Positions 8,512 to 16,977 of a stretch of 64,000 bases of DNA are shown here, one piece after another. The notes beneath the pieces were generated by a model. It worked only from the letters and a program-made list of their open reading frames with translations, made no database searches and had not been told where the DNA came from. The translations under genes and the position numbers were made by a program. Numbering within the stretch: the stretch's first letter is position 1; each line of letters starts with the position of its first letter. Source of the DNA: Niabella beijingensis (GTDB taxonomy: Bacteria > Bacteroidota > Bacteroidia > Chitinophagales > Chitinophagaceae); NCBI RefSeq assembly GCF_020034665.1, contig NZ_JAIQDI010000002.1:1922001-1986000 (forward strand), read 5' to 3'.

Positions 8512-9981
8512 CTATTTACTAAATAACAAATAAGGTACTTCCACAAATTTATCGGCATTGCTGTTCAGCGGAATCAGCTCTACCGCATTGCCCACTACCT
8601 GTACCTTTTTTGATTTTTCCTTTAAAAAACTATAATAACTGATCACCTCCGCCAGGCCATGCTTCAGTTCCGTGGCTTCAATGATCTCTTTTAATGTAGC
8701 CGTTTGCTTCTGTTCCAGCACCTGCTCTACTTTTTTCCAGAGTTGCTTTTTGTCGATAAAGCTGGTGTTCAGCAGCCGGTTAAACCGGTCGATGTCTGCA
8801 ATCTTTTCCACAGCAGGCGCGGGCTGTTTCAAAGCGCCGGCCGTTTTCTTTGCCTCCAGTGTCAGCGCGCGGTCCATTACCATTTTTATATCTGACGGAT
8901 CGTCGAGCACCAGGCCTGCGGTTACCTGCTCTTCCTCCATCAGGTCAAAGATCAGTTCCTTAATGCCGCCGATCTGCTGGCGCAACCGCCGGTGACGGGC
9001 AATTTCCTTTTCGGTAATGATGCGGCTGAGCTTTTCCGCCATTTTATCATTGGCATCATAAACCGACCGGCCCTGCTCCAGCAGGAACGATTTGATATTT
9101 TGCAGGAAATCCGTATCTGCCTCCAGCTGGCGGTCTTCGAGCAGCAGCAGCAATTGTTCGGTAAGCTGCCGCCATTCCTCCTGTCCGCTGCGGGAGATCA
9201 GGAAATCCCAGAAAGCATAAAAGCTTTTTCCCTGGTTGCTGCCGCGCAATGCATCGTACGACTCAAAAGCAAAACCTACGATCGCTCCTTTATTCTGTTC
9301 GGCACGTGTGTGTTGCTCCACAATACTGCGGTGGATCTGTTTAAAATTATCCTCTACCTCCCTGAAATCGCCGATCAGTTCATAACAGAGTTTGATGAAC
9401 AGGTCCATCCGCTCCTGTACCTGCGCATTGTTGTACCGCTGTGGCGCCACGCCCATTTCCAGGGCCCTGATCTCCTTGTCGATTTCTGCCTTGCGGTCTT
9501 TTAATATTTGAAGTTTGCGCTCCCGGTCATCCTCAGTGTTTTCCACCATATCGCGCAGGGAAGAAAACAGCATTTTAAAACGGCTTTCGGTTCCCACGTG
9601 GTGCTGTCCCAGCTGCAGGTTCTGCATCCATTGAAATACTTTTTCGGTATGCGCGCTTAGCTGGTAATTCGTATTTCCTTCCGTATCGGGAAAGTCCTGA
9701 AGGATCCGCTTTTGCACCCAGTTGAGCAGGTACTTACGGCTCCGGCTCTCTTCATCTTCTCCAAAATCGATCCGCGCTTCTTCCCAGTCCTCTGTGCCGT
9801 CCGCATGTGCTCCCAGGGTCTCCGCCAGCAATGGCACCAGCTGATCCTCCCGGATCACCATCCGGCGGCTCTCTTTAAAAACGGTATATAAAAATGGTAA
9901 TACCCAGCCTGCATTACGCAACCGTAACATTTGCAGCGCCGGTGAAGAATTGATTAAAAATGCAATTTGCTCGCTTGTCAT
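8512..9981 (-). CDS. jetA: JetA (DUF3375, MksF/kleisin-like subunit)
   Basis: 489 aa, resembles DUF3375 proteins that act as the kleisin of Wadjet/MksBEF complexes. N-terminal segment reads SSPALQMLRLRNAGWVLPFL, a typical opening for the family. Predicted to be mostly helical, with no membrane segments. First gene of the jetA-jetB-jetC operon; the 346-bp AT-rich region upstream probably holds its promoter. Confidence 0.88.
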   Translation of the reverse strand: MTSEQIAFLINSSPALQMLRLRNAGWVLPFLYTVFKESRRMVIREDQLVPLLAETLGAHADGTEDWEEARIDFGEDEESRSRKYLLNWVQKRILQDFPDTEGNTNYQLSAHTEKVFQWMQNLQLGQHHVGTESRFKMLFSSLRDMVENTEDDRERKLQILKDRKAEIDKEIRALEMGVAPQRYNNAQVQERMDLFIKLCYELIGDFREVEDNFKQIHRSIVEQHTRAEQNKGAIVGFAFESYDALRGSNQGKSFYAFWDFLISRSGQEEWRQLTEQLLLLLEDRQLEADTDFLQNIKSFLLEQGRSVYDANDKMAEKLSRIITEKEIARHRRLRQQIGGIKELIFDLMEEEQVTAGLVLDDPSDIKMVMDRALTLEAKKTAGALKQPAPAVEKIADIDRFNRLLNTSFIDKKQLWKKVEQVLEQKQTATLKEIIEATELKHGLAEVISYYSFLKEKSKKVQVVGNAVELIPLNSNADKFVEVPYLLFSK

Positions 9982-10327
9982 ACCTCTACAAAACCACTCC
10001 TTTCAACAGGAAACCTGCAAAATAAGATAATCTGTTGAGATTGCCGGCACAAGGTTTTCCCCTTTATAATCACATAAAAACAGGTACCAGACGTTGCCTC
10101 TGAATGACCCGGAACAGCCATTTAATTGGCGGAACTATTATGAAACAATAAAAAAAGTCGGGTAGTTATATAAAAAATAAAATTATGCATTATATTAATA
10201 ATAATTTTGTATAAATTTTTTATTTATTTCGTTTTAATATATTTATAGGATTTACATAAAATAATATTTCATATTATTTACTTAAAATAAATATATAGAT
10301 AATCCAACCATACTCATTTCCATTTTT
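9982..10327. other. Noncoding AT-rich spacer upstream of jetA
   Basis: No gene seen. From about 10,130 to 10,320 the sequence is almost pure A/T, in contrast to the GC-rich genes on both sides. It separates the receiver-Crp gene from jetA, both on the minus strand, and likely contains the jetA promoter, although no clean TAnnTTTG box was found on that strand. Confidence 0.5.
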
Positions 10328-11386
10328 TCAATTCAACAGGTTTTCCAGTTTTTCCCGGTTAAGGATGACGATATTTCCTTCCCGGATATCAATAAGTTTT
10401 TCACTTCTGAAATCGCTCAATGTCCGGATCAGCGATTCTGTGGCTGTACCGGCAATAGCAGCCAGTCCTTCCCTGCTGATGGAAATAGCAAATGGGGCGG
10501 CGCCCTCCTGCCGGTATTTCTTTTCAAGCAAAAGCAGGGCATCCGCCACCTTTTTTCGGAGGGAGTTATAGGCCAGTCCGAGCAATTGTTCCTCCCTTGC
10601 GGAAATATTCCCGGCAAGCAGCCGGATAAACTGCTGTGCCACCAACCGGTTACTGGAGATCAGTTCCGTAAAATCTTCCCGGGGAATCACGGCCAGCTCC
10701 GCATCTTCCAGTGCTTCCGCGGTGTCTTTATACACCGTTCCTTCAAGAAGCGCAATATATCCCAGGAAATCGCCGGCACTGTAGAGCTCGGTGGTCAGCT
10801 CCTTTCCGTCGTCATTCGTGCGGTACGATTTCACTTTGCCGCTGAGCACATAATAAAGCCGGGCGGGATGATTGCCCTCGGAATAGATACGTTGCTTCTT
10901 TTTGTACCGGTTGATGTTCCGGTCCGCTGTCAGCGACGCGAGCGCTGTTTTGCTATCCGTCACTTCCAGCAGCTGCTGCAGCCCTTCCAATCCGGACGCA
11001 AATTCTTTTTTCAGGAATTCCATTTTTTTCAGCCGTCCGTCCACTGCGTTCAGCAATTCTGTTCCGCTGAAGGGTTTTGTAATATAATCATCCGCCCCCA
11101 ATTCCATCCCTTTGCGAAAATCGCTGCGTTCTGTTTTTGCTGTAAGAAAAATAAACGGGATATTTTTTAAACCGGCATTCCGGTGCACGGCATGCAGTAC
11201 ACCATAGCCATCCAGCACCGGTATCATAATATCACAGATGATCAGATCAGGAACCGTTGCAATGGCCTTTTCCACGCCCTCTTTTCCGTCAGCTGCGGTG
11301 ACCACCTTGTAGTTCGACAATTCCAGTATTTCGGCCGTGTTCGACCGGATGTCATCATTATCTTCAATCAGTAAGATCGTTTTCAT
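10328..11386 (-). CDS. Receiver-Crp/Fnr fusion response regulator
   Basis: 352 aa with three parts: a receiver domain at 1-120 with phospho-acceptor D52 (IICDIMIP) and Lys in FLTAKTE; a cyclic-nucleotide-binding-like domain at about 145-260 (YVLSGKVKSY, TELYSAGDFLGYIALLEG); and a Crp-type HTH near 300-335 (ISREGLAAIAGTATESLIRTL). The partner kinase is encoded 1 bp upstream, so the pair forms a two-component system. Domain order suggests phosphorylation-dependent, possibly redox- or nucleotide-sensitive, transcription control. Target genes are unknown. Confidence 0.9.
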   Translation of the reverse strand: MKTILLIEDNDDIRSNTAEILELSNYKVVTAADGKEGVEKAIATVPDLIICDIMIPVLDGYGVLHAVHRNAGLKNIPFIFLTAKTERSDFRKGMELGADDYITKPFSGTELLNAVDGRLKKMEFLKKEFASGLEGLQQLLEVTDSKTALASLTADRNINRYKKKQRIYSEGNHPARLYYVLSGKVKSYRTNDDGKELTTELYSAGDFLGYIALLEGTVYKDTAEALEDAELAVIPREDFTELISSNRLVAQQFIRLLAGNISAREEQLLGLAYNSLRKKVADALLLLEKKYRQEGAAPFAISISREGLAAIAGTATESLIRTLSDFRSEKLIDIREGNIVILNREKLENLLN

Positions 11387-11387
11387 G

Positions 11388-12617
11388 CTAAACTGCCTGG
11401 CGCTCTTTATTTATGATATGGTTAAATGTAATAATAAATTCGGTACCCTGTTCCAGCTCACTGATACATTGTATGGAACCATTCATCAGTTCGGTATACT
11501 TCGATATAATATGTAATCCCAGTCCTGTGCCTTGAATATTGCCGGCATTGGCCGCCCGGAAAAAACGCTCCATGAGATGTTTTTGATCTTCCCGGGAAAT
11601 ACCAATGCCATGGTCTTTGACCGAAAGTGTTACATTTCCTTCGTGACAGGAAGTAGTCACTTCGATACGGCCGCCTTCCGGAGAGAATTTACTGGCATTG
11701 GAAATAAGATTCATCACAATATGCTTCAGCAGCGAGGCATCCAGGTATACTTCCGTTTCCCCGGTATGCCGGTAGATCAGCTGTTGCTCTTTTTTCAGAT
11801 TATTTTCCATTTCACGGGCTACTCCGGCGATCAGTTCCTGCAAATCAAAATGCGAAAACCGTACCTGTATCTTCCCTTCTTCGATTTTCCCCACACTTAA
11901 AAAGTCATTCAGGATATCGGTCAGCAGCTGCACCGAGGAAACAATACGCTGTAAATGCTTTTCGCGCCTGGGCTGGTCTTCGGCCGCTGTATATTTTTCA
12001 ATAAGATACGTAGAAGACAGTACGGTACTGAGCGGGGTGCGGAACTCATGCGAGGCGATCGACACAAAACGTGATTTCAGTTCGCCCAGTTCTTTTTCCT
12101 TTTCCAGCGATTTCGCCAGCTCATCTTTTGAATGCTCCAGTTCCTGCATGGCAATGGTAAGTTCCCGGGTGCGCTGTTCCACGGTAGACTCCAGCTTATT
12201 GTTCAATTCTTCCACCGCCGCTTCTGCTTTTTTACGGACGGAGATATCACTGATAAATGCGATTACATATTGCTCTTCCTGATCCTGGTAGTTACTGAGG
12301 CTCACTTCTACCGGAAACTCGCTGCCGTCCTTTTTTACAGCGAACAGATCCATACCTACTCCCATCGGCCGGTTTTTGGGATGATGAATATAGGCTTCCC
12401 GGTGCCTGACATGCCGGTGATGATAACGGCCGGGGATCAGCATTTCAATCGACCGGCCCAGTACTTCTTCCAATGTATATCCAAATAACCGGAGTGCAAA
12501 GGGATTGGCCGATTGTATGGCTGCAGCACTGTTTACCACAATGATCCCCATGGAAGCCTGGTTAAACAATGCCTCATAACGGTAGTTGTCGGAATTTTGC
12601 CGGGCGGTAGAATTCAT
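11388..12617 (-). CDS. PAS-domain hybrid-free sensor histidine kinase
   Basis: 409-aa cytosolic kinase without membrane segments. A PAS domain covers about residues 12-125 (GIIVVNSAAAIQSANPFALR), then a coiled coil, a HisKA domain with phospho-acceptor H190 in SIASHEFRTPLS, and an HATPase domain with N-box NLISNASKFSPEGG and G-boxes DHGIGIS and GTGLGLHI. PAS signalling and lack of membrane anchors suggest sensing of an intracellular cue. It is the first gene of an operon with the receiver-Crp regulator. Confidence 0.92.
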   Translation of the reverse strand: MNSTARQNSDNYRYEALFNQASMGIIVVNSAAAIQSANPFALRLFGYTLEEVLGRSIEMLIPGRYHHRHVRHREAYIHHPKNRPMGVGMDLFAVKKDGSEFPVEVSLSNYQDQEEQYVIAFISDISVRKKAEAAVEELNNKLESTVEQRTRELTIAMQELEHSKDELAKSLEKEKELGELKSRFVSIASHEFRTPLSTVLSSTYLIEKYTAAEDQPRREKHLQRIVSSVQLLTDILNDFLSVGKIEEGKIQVRFSHFDLQELIAGVAREMENNLKKEQQLIYRHTGETEVYLDASLLKHIVMNLISNASKFSPEGGRIEVTTSCHEGNVTLSVKDHGIGISREDQKHLMERFFRAANAGNIQGTGLGLHIISKYTELMNGSIQCISELEQGTEFIITFNHIINKERQAV

Positions 12618-12901
12618 GAACGGATTGTATACGCTGATAATGAATTAAAGATAACAGAAATAAAGGAATTACGTTGTTGTACCGGATCATTGATCGTTTA
12701 ATGACCATTCTTTACAACAGTTGCAGGAACAGCGGTAAAGACAGTTTTACTTCGCCCGCCATTCAATTTTCCACCACTGCCCGGCAGGCCGGATTTCAGG
12801 TTGACAATGCTATTGTTCTTATTAGCTTCCGTATCCGTCCTGTTAATCCGTACAATCTTCAGGTTTTTTTGAAAAATATTTTTGCAAAAACCTGATTTTT
12901 T

Positions 12902-12934
12902 TTTGGAACAATAAATTGATTCACTTATTTTTGC
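12902..12934 (+). promoter_or_regulatory. Bacteroidota-type promoter of tRNA-Lys
   Basis: TTTG at 12902-12905 and TATTTTTGC at 12926-12934 match the Bacteroidota -33 (TTTG) and -7 (TAnnTTTGC) consensus with a 20-bp spacer, placing the start about 20 bp before the tRNA. Between the kinase start (12,617) and this promoter no gene is seen. Confidence 0.75.
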
Positions 12935-12958
12935 ACTCCCAAAACGGGAACAAGGGAT

Positions 12959-13031
12959 GATTCCGTAGCTCAGTTGGTAGAGCAATACACTTTTAATGTA
13001 TGGGCCCTGGGTTCGAGTCCCAGCGGGATCA
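12959..13031 (+). tRNA. tRNA-Lys (anticodon UUU)
   Basis: A complete cloverleaf folds: acceptor GATTCCG/CGGGATC, D-arm GCTC/GAGC, anticodon stem ATACA/TGTAT with loop CTTTTAA (anticodon TTT), T-arm CTGGG-TTCGAGT-CCCAG, discriminator A. CCA is not encoded. It is the integration target of the ICE that starts to its right; its wobble U is also a SelU substrate in other bacteria. Confidence 0.97.
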
Positions 13032-14562
13032 CTTCTTGGGACAAGTCTAAAAAAGAAAGGCTTGTCCCATTTTTTTTGTCCTGTAATTTGCTGGTATTCT
13101 GATACATAAGAGTTATCGCAGAATTTAATCTTTGAGTTCGATGTCGTGTACCGTCAAATTCCAAAAAATCGGGGAACATCGAACTCAATATAGTCCTTTT
13201 TTCTTCAATGTCCCCATTCTCATAGCGTCTGTCAATGTTTGCAACCTTTTTTAAAGCTGATGCTACCAGGTCTTTAATTTCAGTCCCAACTATTGCTAAG
13301 TCGTTTAGTCGCTGCTCCAATTTTTCAATCCTGCCTTTAGTCATTTTTTTTACTTCCTGAAAATCATCGTCTGCCATTTCACCGTCCGCATTTTTTAATA
13401 GTGCATTTTGATAGCGTTTGTTCAGGGTATCAATCTCACCTATTATGCTGGCTCTTTCACTATTTTGGGCTTTAGTTTTATTATTGAAATCTCTTATAAA
13501 GGCTTCGATGAAAATATCTACCATACCCTCTTTTGGAGATAGATACCGTAATTGCTTTATAAACGCCTCATTCGCTGTTTCTGCTTTGAACCTTGTACCA
13601 CACGAAGAAGTGCAATGGTAGTAATTATAGTATATCCCCATTTTGCCTTTTGAGGCACTTCCTGTTAACATGCGCTCACAATTAGGACATTTCAAAAACC
13701 CTCTAAGGGGCAGATTGTCCATTGCTACTATTTTGGGCTTAACCACTCTTTTTCTTCCATCGAGAATATCCTGAACATCCCAAAACATCTTTTCGCTGAT
13801 TAGCGGCTGATGCTGTCCTATCACAAAATAACCCTGTTCTTCTTTGTACGGAGGAATGAAAATCTTGCCGCAATACAACGGGTTCCGTAAAGCTACCCAA
13901 AAATTGTTTTTACTAAACCGACCTTTACCATCGGTCTTTTCCCGCACCATTTTCCATATCTGTTCCGTATTGAAATTATTGGCGATAATCTGCTCAAATG
14001 CCCATTTCAAAATAGGGGCTTCAAATTCATGTGGAGCGATGTATTTCTTTTTATCCTCTGATATTTTATTGGTATATCCCAATGGAGCAGTACCCATATA
14101 CCTGCCCTCTTTCTTTGCCCGGCGCATTCCGTGAAAGACATTTAATGCCCTCCGGTCATTTTCAACTTCCGGCGCAGCAAGATAGAACGCCAGCATGATT
14201 TTGTTTTCAGGGATGGTCAGGTCTAAAGGCTGTTCGATTGCTCCCGGTTCAACTCCGAATGTTCGCAACTGGTTAATCATCTGATAGGCATCCCCTGCGT
14301 TCCTGCTGAACCTGTCCCACTTAGTAAAAAGTAATAACGCCCCTGATTTGTTGTTCTTTGATTTGCGTAGATTGGATAAATATTTCTGCCATTCGGGGCG
14401 TTTGAAAGACTTGGCAGAATGGTCTTCTATATAAATATCTCTTATAGAAATACCCTTTATTTCGCAATACTTTCTCAAACGTTCTTCCTGGTCACGCTGC
14501 GAATACCCTTTGTCTGCCTGTTCATCGGTTGATACCCGTATATACAAATCTGCTTTCCTCAT
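12970..14562 (-). CDS. Large serine recombinase, ICE integrase
   Basis: 530 aa. N-terminal resolvase domain with the nucleophile serine in LYIRVSTDEQ (S11) and the arginine-rich FTKWDRFSRNAGDAYQM motif, then a recombinase domain (about 170-280), a zinc ribbon (CPNCERML, later CTSSCGTRF) and a coiled-coil region, the layout of phage- and ICE-type large serine integrases. The last roughly 35 codons run antisense through the tRNA-Lys terminator and tRNA, giving a tail that ends GLEPRAHTLKVYCSTN. This places attL inside the tRNA gene. It likely performs integration and, with a directionality factor, excision. Confidence 0.92.
   Translation of the reverse strand: MRKADLYIRVSTDEQADKGYSQRDQEERLRKYCEIKGISIRDIYIEDHSAKSFKRPEWQKYLSNLRKSKNNKSGALLLFTKWDRFSRNAGDAYQMINQLRTFGVEPGAIEQPLDLTIPENKIMLAFYLAAPEVENDRRALNVFHGMRRAKKEGRYMGTAPLGYTNKISEDKKKYIAPHEFEAPILKWAFEQIIANNFNTEQIWKMVREKTDGKGRFSKNNFWVALRNPLYCGKIFIPPYKEEQGYFVIGQHQPLISEKMFWDVQDILDGRKRVVKPKIVAMDNLPLRGFLKCPNCERMLTGSASKGKMGIYYNYYHCTSSCGTRFKAETANEAFIKQLRYLSPKEGMVDIFIEAFIRDFNNKTKAQNSERASIIGEIDTLNKRYQNALLKNADGEMADDDFQEVKKMTKGRIEKLEQRLNDLAIVGTEIKDLVASALKKVANIDRRYENGDIEEKRTILSSMFPDFLEFDGTRHRTQRLNSAITLMYQNTSKLQDKKNGTSLSFLDLSQEVIPLGLEPRAHTLKVYCSTN
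13037..13077 (+). terminator. Intrinsic terminator of tRNA-Lys
   Basis: Perfect 9-bp stem TGGGACAAG (13037-13045) / CTTGTCCCA (13061-13069) followed by eight T residues. It lies 5 bp after the tRNA and inside the antisense 3' part of the recombinase gene. Confidence 0.85.
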
Positions 14563-14574
14563 TACAACCGTTTT

Positions 14575-14736
14575 TTAAATGCATCCCCTAAGATATTGGT
14601 TGACTGCTATGTGAGCAATCTTCTTAACAAATTCCAAAATGATTTTTGCTTCCTCTATATCTACATGAGTTCCTTTCTTCTCTAAGATTTGCATAACTCT
14701 TTCGGGAGTTAAACCTTTTTCCTGCTCTCTTTCCAT
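14575..14736 (-). CDS. Small conserved protein upstream of the recombinase
   Basis: 53 aa, begins MEREQEKGLTPERVMQIL and ends NQYLRGCI. It has a helical TPERVMQ segment followed by EEAKIILEFVKKIA. Similar small proteins with the EEAKLIL pattern occur next to recombinases in Bacteroidota, from memory. The stop lies 12 bp before the recombinase ATG, so the two are co-transcribed. Role unknown; it could modulate the recombinase. Confidence 0.7.
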   Translation of the reverse strand: MEREQEKGLTPERVMQILEKKGTHVDIEEAKIILEFVKKIAHIAVNQYLRGCI

Positions 14737-14953
14737 TCCACTTTATTTAAGTTGTTCCCGTGTCGGAATATTCCGTATTGGTAAACTTAAATAGCTGATG
14801 GAATGAGCCTTTGATGTTGTCTTTCAGTAGTATTATTTGGCTTCGATTGTCTTTGCCAGTAAAATCCGGTAGCTGGATGAATGGTTATTATACGCTTTAT
14901 ACCATTCCCACTGCAATCTTCATTACTTCCACGATTTTTTTTATTGAAGAAGC

Positions 14954-15130
14954 GAGTATGCTTTTATCGTTTCGTTTCAAGAGCAAAGGTATGACCGTGT
15001 TCTTAACGGAGGCAAAAGGTCATGCAAGTTTGGGAAAAAATCTCCACCCGTTGGGTAGTATTTTTTCCCAAAACCTTGTGCCTCCTAAACACTAACCTTT
15101 TATGCTCGTGAAACGAAACATAGCATACTC
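14954..15130. repeat. Large nested inverted repeat
   Basis: Three concentric dyads share a centre near 15,050. The outer arms 14954-14990 and 15095-15130 match imperfectly over about 36 bp (GAGTATGC, TTTCGTTTCA, GAGCA, AAAGGT elements). The middle arms GGAGGCA (15008-15014) and TGCCTCC (15079-15085) are exact. The inner arms TTTGGGAAAAAAT (15029-15041) and ATTTTTTCCCAAA (15060-15072) are exact, with ACCC/GGGT in the loop. It lies in the 532-bp noncoding stretch between the small 53-aa gene and ardA, which otherwise holds nothing I recognise. Function unknown: a recombination arm region, structured RNA or MITE are options. Confidence 0.75.
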
Positions 15131-15268
15131 CGGCTCCTTAGACGAATAAAAAAAATGTCAGGTATGAAGATTAACAGCAGTGGAAATGGTAATGAAACGA
15201 AACAGCACCTCCCCACCATACCGAATAAATCAAAAAAATCAATTCAATCACTTTCAAATACTAAAGAA

Positions 15269-15805
15269 ATGACACATCAAATCAATATATCAGAAGCAAG
15301 CGTATATGTAGGAACATACGGAAAATACAATGACGGTTCAATATTCGGAAAGTGGCTGAAGCTGTCCGACTATGCCAACAAGAAAGAATTTTACACCGCT
15401 TGTCATGAACTCCACAATGACGAGGAAGACCCCGAATTTATGTTTCAGGATTACGAAAACATCCCGGAGGGTTTAATAAGTGAATGCGGAATGAGCGATA
15501 ACATTTTTGAGGTTATCGAGGCTTTCGAGAATATGGAGGAAAGCCAAAAAGAACCTTTTCTAATATGGTGCAATAACGGGCATCGTAGCCTATCATCCGA
15601 AGATATAGACGACCTAATCAGCGTCTTTGAAAGCGACTATATCGGCGAATACGATAGCGAAGAAGATTTTGCAATGGAACTTGTTGAAGAAAGGGAGGAT
15701 TTAAGCGACTTCGCTAAACAGTATTTCGATTACGAGGCATACGCCAAAGACTTGTTTTGCGGGGATTATTGGAGTGAGGACGGCTATGTATTCTACAATT
15801 CATAA
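15269..15805 (+). CDS. ardA: ArdA-like anti-restriction protein
   Basis: 178 aa from ATG 15269; an upstream ATG at 15155 would add 38 low-complexity residues. The start of the core (SVYVGTYGKYNDGSIFGKW) matches ArdA, which mimics B-form DNA to block type I restriction enzymes. The protein is very acidic throughout (for example DEEDPEF, EYDSEEDFAMELVEERED), as expected for a DNA mimic. It opens a group of small plus-strand ICE genes, so it probably protects the element on entering a new host. Confidence 0.88.
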   Translation: MTHQINISEASVYVGTYGKYNDGSIFGKWLKLSDYANKKEFYTACHELHNDEEDPEFMFQDYENIPEGLISECGMSDNIFEVIEAFENMEESQKEPFLIWCNNGHRSLSSEDIDDLISVFESDYIGEYDSEEDFAMELVEEREDLSDFAKQYFDYEAYAKDLFCGDYWSEDGYVFYNS

Positions 15806-15824
15806 ACACAGTTTTTAATCACAG

Positions 15825-15848
15825 GCGACCGCCTGCAAAGGTGGTCGC
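15825..15848. repeat. Intergenic hairpin, copy 1 of the GGCGACC/GGTCGCC pair
   Basis: GCGACC (15825-15830) pairs with GGTCGC (15843-15848), followed by a T-rich run. The surrounding sequence (CACAGGCGACCGC...AAAGGTGGTCGC) recurs at 16,933. It may be an attenuator or processing site between ardA and the next gene. Confidence 0.55.
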
Positions 15849-15867
15849 TTTTTAAAAATCAAAGACA

Positions 15868-16038
15868 ATGACAATAGAAACTTATATAGCAACCCTAAAA
15901 CACGATAAAGGAACGGTACGGCTTAGGGTAGTATCGCTAAGCGGGGAACAGGGCGCAATACAGCAGATAACAGCCGTAGAGGGTTGCCCCGAAAGAGCAA
16001 TCATAAAATTAAAATTGATTAACAGCAAAAAAGTATAG
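15868..16038 (+). CDS. Small ICE protein, 56 aa
   Basis: Begins MTIETYIATLKHDKGTVRLR and ends LINSKKV. It starts after an A-rich leader AAATCAAAGACAATG shared with neighbouring genes. It is too short for domain assignment; I do not recognise it. Its position in the anti-restriction gene group suggests an establishment function. Confidence 0.6.
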   Translation: MTIETYIATLKHDKGTVRLRVVSLSGEQGAIQQITAVEGCPERAIIKLKLINSKKV

Positions 16039-16042
16039 TAAC

Positions 16043-16453
16043 ATGAAAGCATTAAACAAAATGGACAACTTAGATAAAGGCGCATTGCTAAGCGGGTTGT
16101 TTCCCGAAGAATTACAAAACATTCAAAACGCCATACAAAAGCAATGCGGGTATTTCCTGCAAAATGAAACCGCATTTCGTGAGGGATGGCATAAAGGCGG
16201 TTTTTTCACCGCAGAATTTTGGTACAGGCTTGTACAGGATGCACACAAAGAAATTGAGAAGAACCAGGACAAATTATGTAAACGCCCCCGCTGGTTTGCT
16301 GACCATTTTTTTGACGGGCATAATTCCCTGTTTGCCGTACACTGCCTTATTGAATATGCAGATATGGACGAATGTAACCCCCAATTAAAACAGGCAATAC
16401 ACCTGCTTTTCGGAAGTGAAAAATTATTACAAATAACATTAAACGAAAATTGA
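16043..16453 (+). CDS. Conserved ICE protein of unknown function, 136 aa
   Basis: Soluble, starts MKALNKMDNLDKGALLSGLF and has an aromatic-rich middle (GWHKGGFFTAEFWYRLV) and a Cys/Asp-rich C-terminal part. Five bp after the previous stop, and it overlaps the next frame slightly. No function recognised. Confidence 0.65.
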   Translation: MKALNKMDNLDKGALLSGLFPEELQNIQNAIQKQCGYFLQNETAFREGWHKGGFFTAEFWYRLVQDAHKEIEKNQDKLCKRPRWFADHFFDGHNSLFAVHCLIEYADMDECNPQLKQAIHLLFGSEKLLQITLNEN

Positions 16454-16455
16454 TT

Positions 16456-16926
16456 ATGGCTAATTGGTGCAATAATGTGGTTTGGTTTGAAGCAGACCCA
16501 ACCACTTTGCAGAGCATAAAAAATATGTTCCTGCAAATGGCAAAAAAGGAAAAGGCAACACGGGAGGGGCAACTACCCGCATTCATAAAAGATGAAAGAG
16601 ATTGGTTTTTTGATATTCGCTGGGAAGAAGAAGACGCACTTTATTATGATACCCGATGGTCGCCTAACATTGAAATAGTGCGGCAGATAGCAGAACACTA
16701 TAAAGTGAATTTTACATACGACTATGAGGAATTAGGTTGTTTGGTATATGGCAGGGTAACATATACAGACGGCATATTAACCAACACCTTTTTAGAACAA
16801 AGCGATTTTGATGCTTTTGAATTAGACGAAGATACAGACCTCTATCATTTTGAGGGCGAAACATACGAAAGCGAATTTGAAATACTGGAAACGCTTTTGG
16901 ATAGAAAAATAGCCCTTAACAATTAG
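16456..16926 (+). CDS. DUF1281/YubB-like ferredoxin-fold protein
   Basis: 156 aa from MANWCNNVVWFEA; the opening MANWCxN matches DUF1281/YubB-like (Api92-type) ferredoxin-fold proteins found on conjugative plasmids. The family function is unknown. Strongly acidic, with EEEDALYYDTRW and FELDEDTDLYHFEGE. An ATG 6 bp upstream (16450) is also possible. Located in the ardA group. Confidence 0.7.
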   Translation: MANWCNNVVWFEADPTTLQSIKNMFLQMAKKEKATREGQLPAFIKDERDWFFDIRWEEEDALYYDTRWSPNIEIVRQIAEHYKVNFTYDYEELGCLVYGRVTYTDGILTNTFLEQSDFDAFELDEDTDLYHFEGETYESEFEILETLLDRKIALNN

Positions 16927-16934
16927 TATTAACC

Positions 16935-16962
16935 ACAGGCGACCGCAAAGGTGGTCGCCTGT
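16935..16962. repeat. Intergenic hairpin, copy 2
   Basis: Perfect 10-bp stem ACAGGCGACC (16935-16944) / GGTCGCCTGT (16953-16962) with an 8-nt loop, followed by A residues and the leader of the next gene. Same sequence theme as the hairpin at 15,825. Confidence 0.65.
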
Positions 16963-16977
16963 AAAAAAATCAAAGCA

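Noticed and set aside
12902..13031. A second tRNA or a tRNA fragment further right as attR
   Set aside because: No copy of the tRNA-Lys 3' end was found in 59,500-64,000; the short match GGATCA near 60,789 is too small to count.
14811..15095. A 94-codon plus-strand frame between the recombinase and ardA
   Set aside because: It runs through the arms of the nested inverted repeat, and its protein has no plausible fold or start signal.
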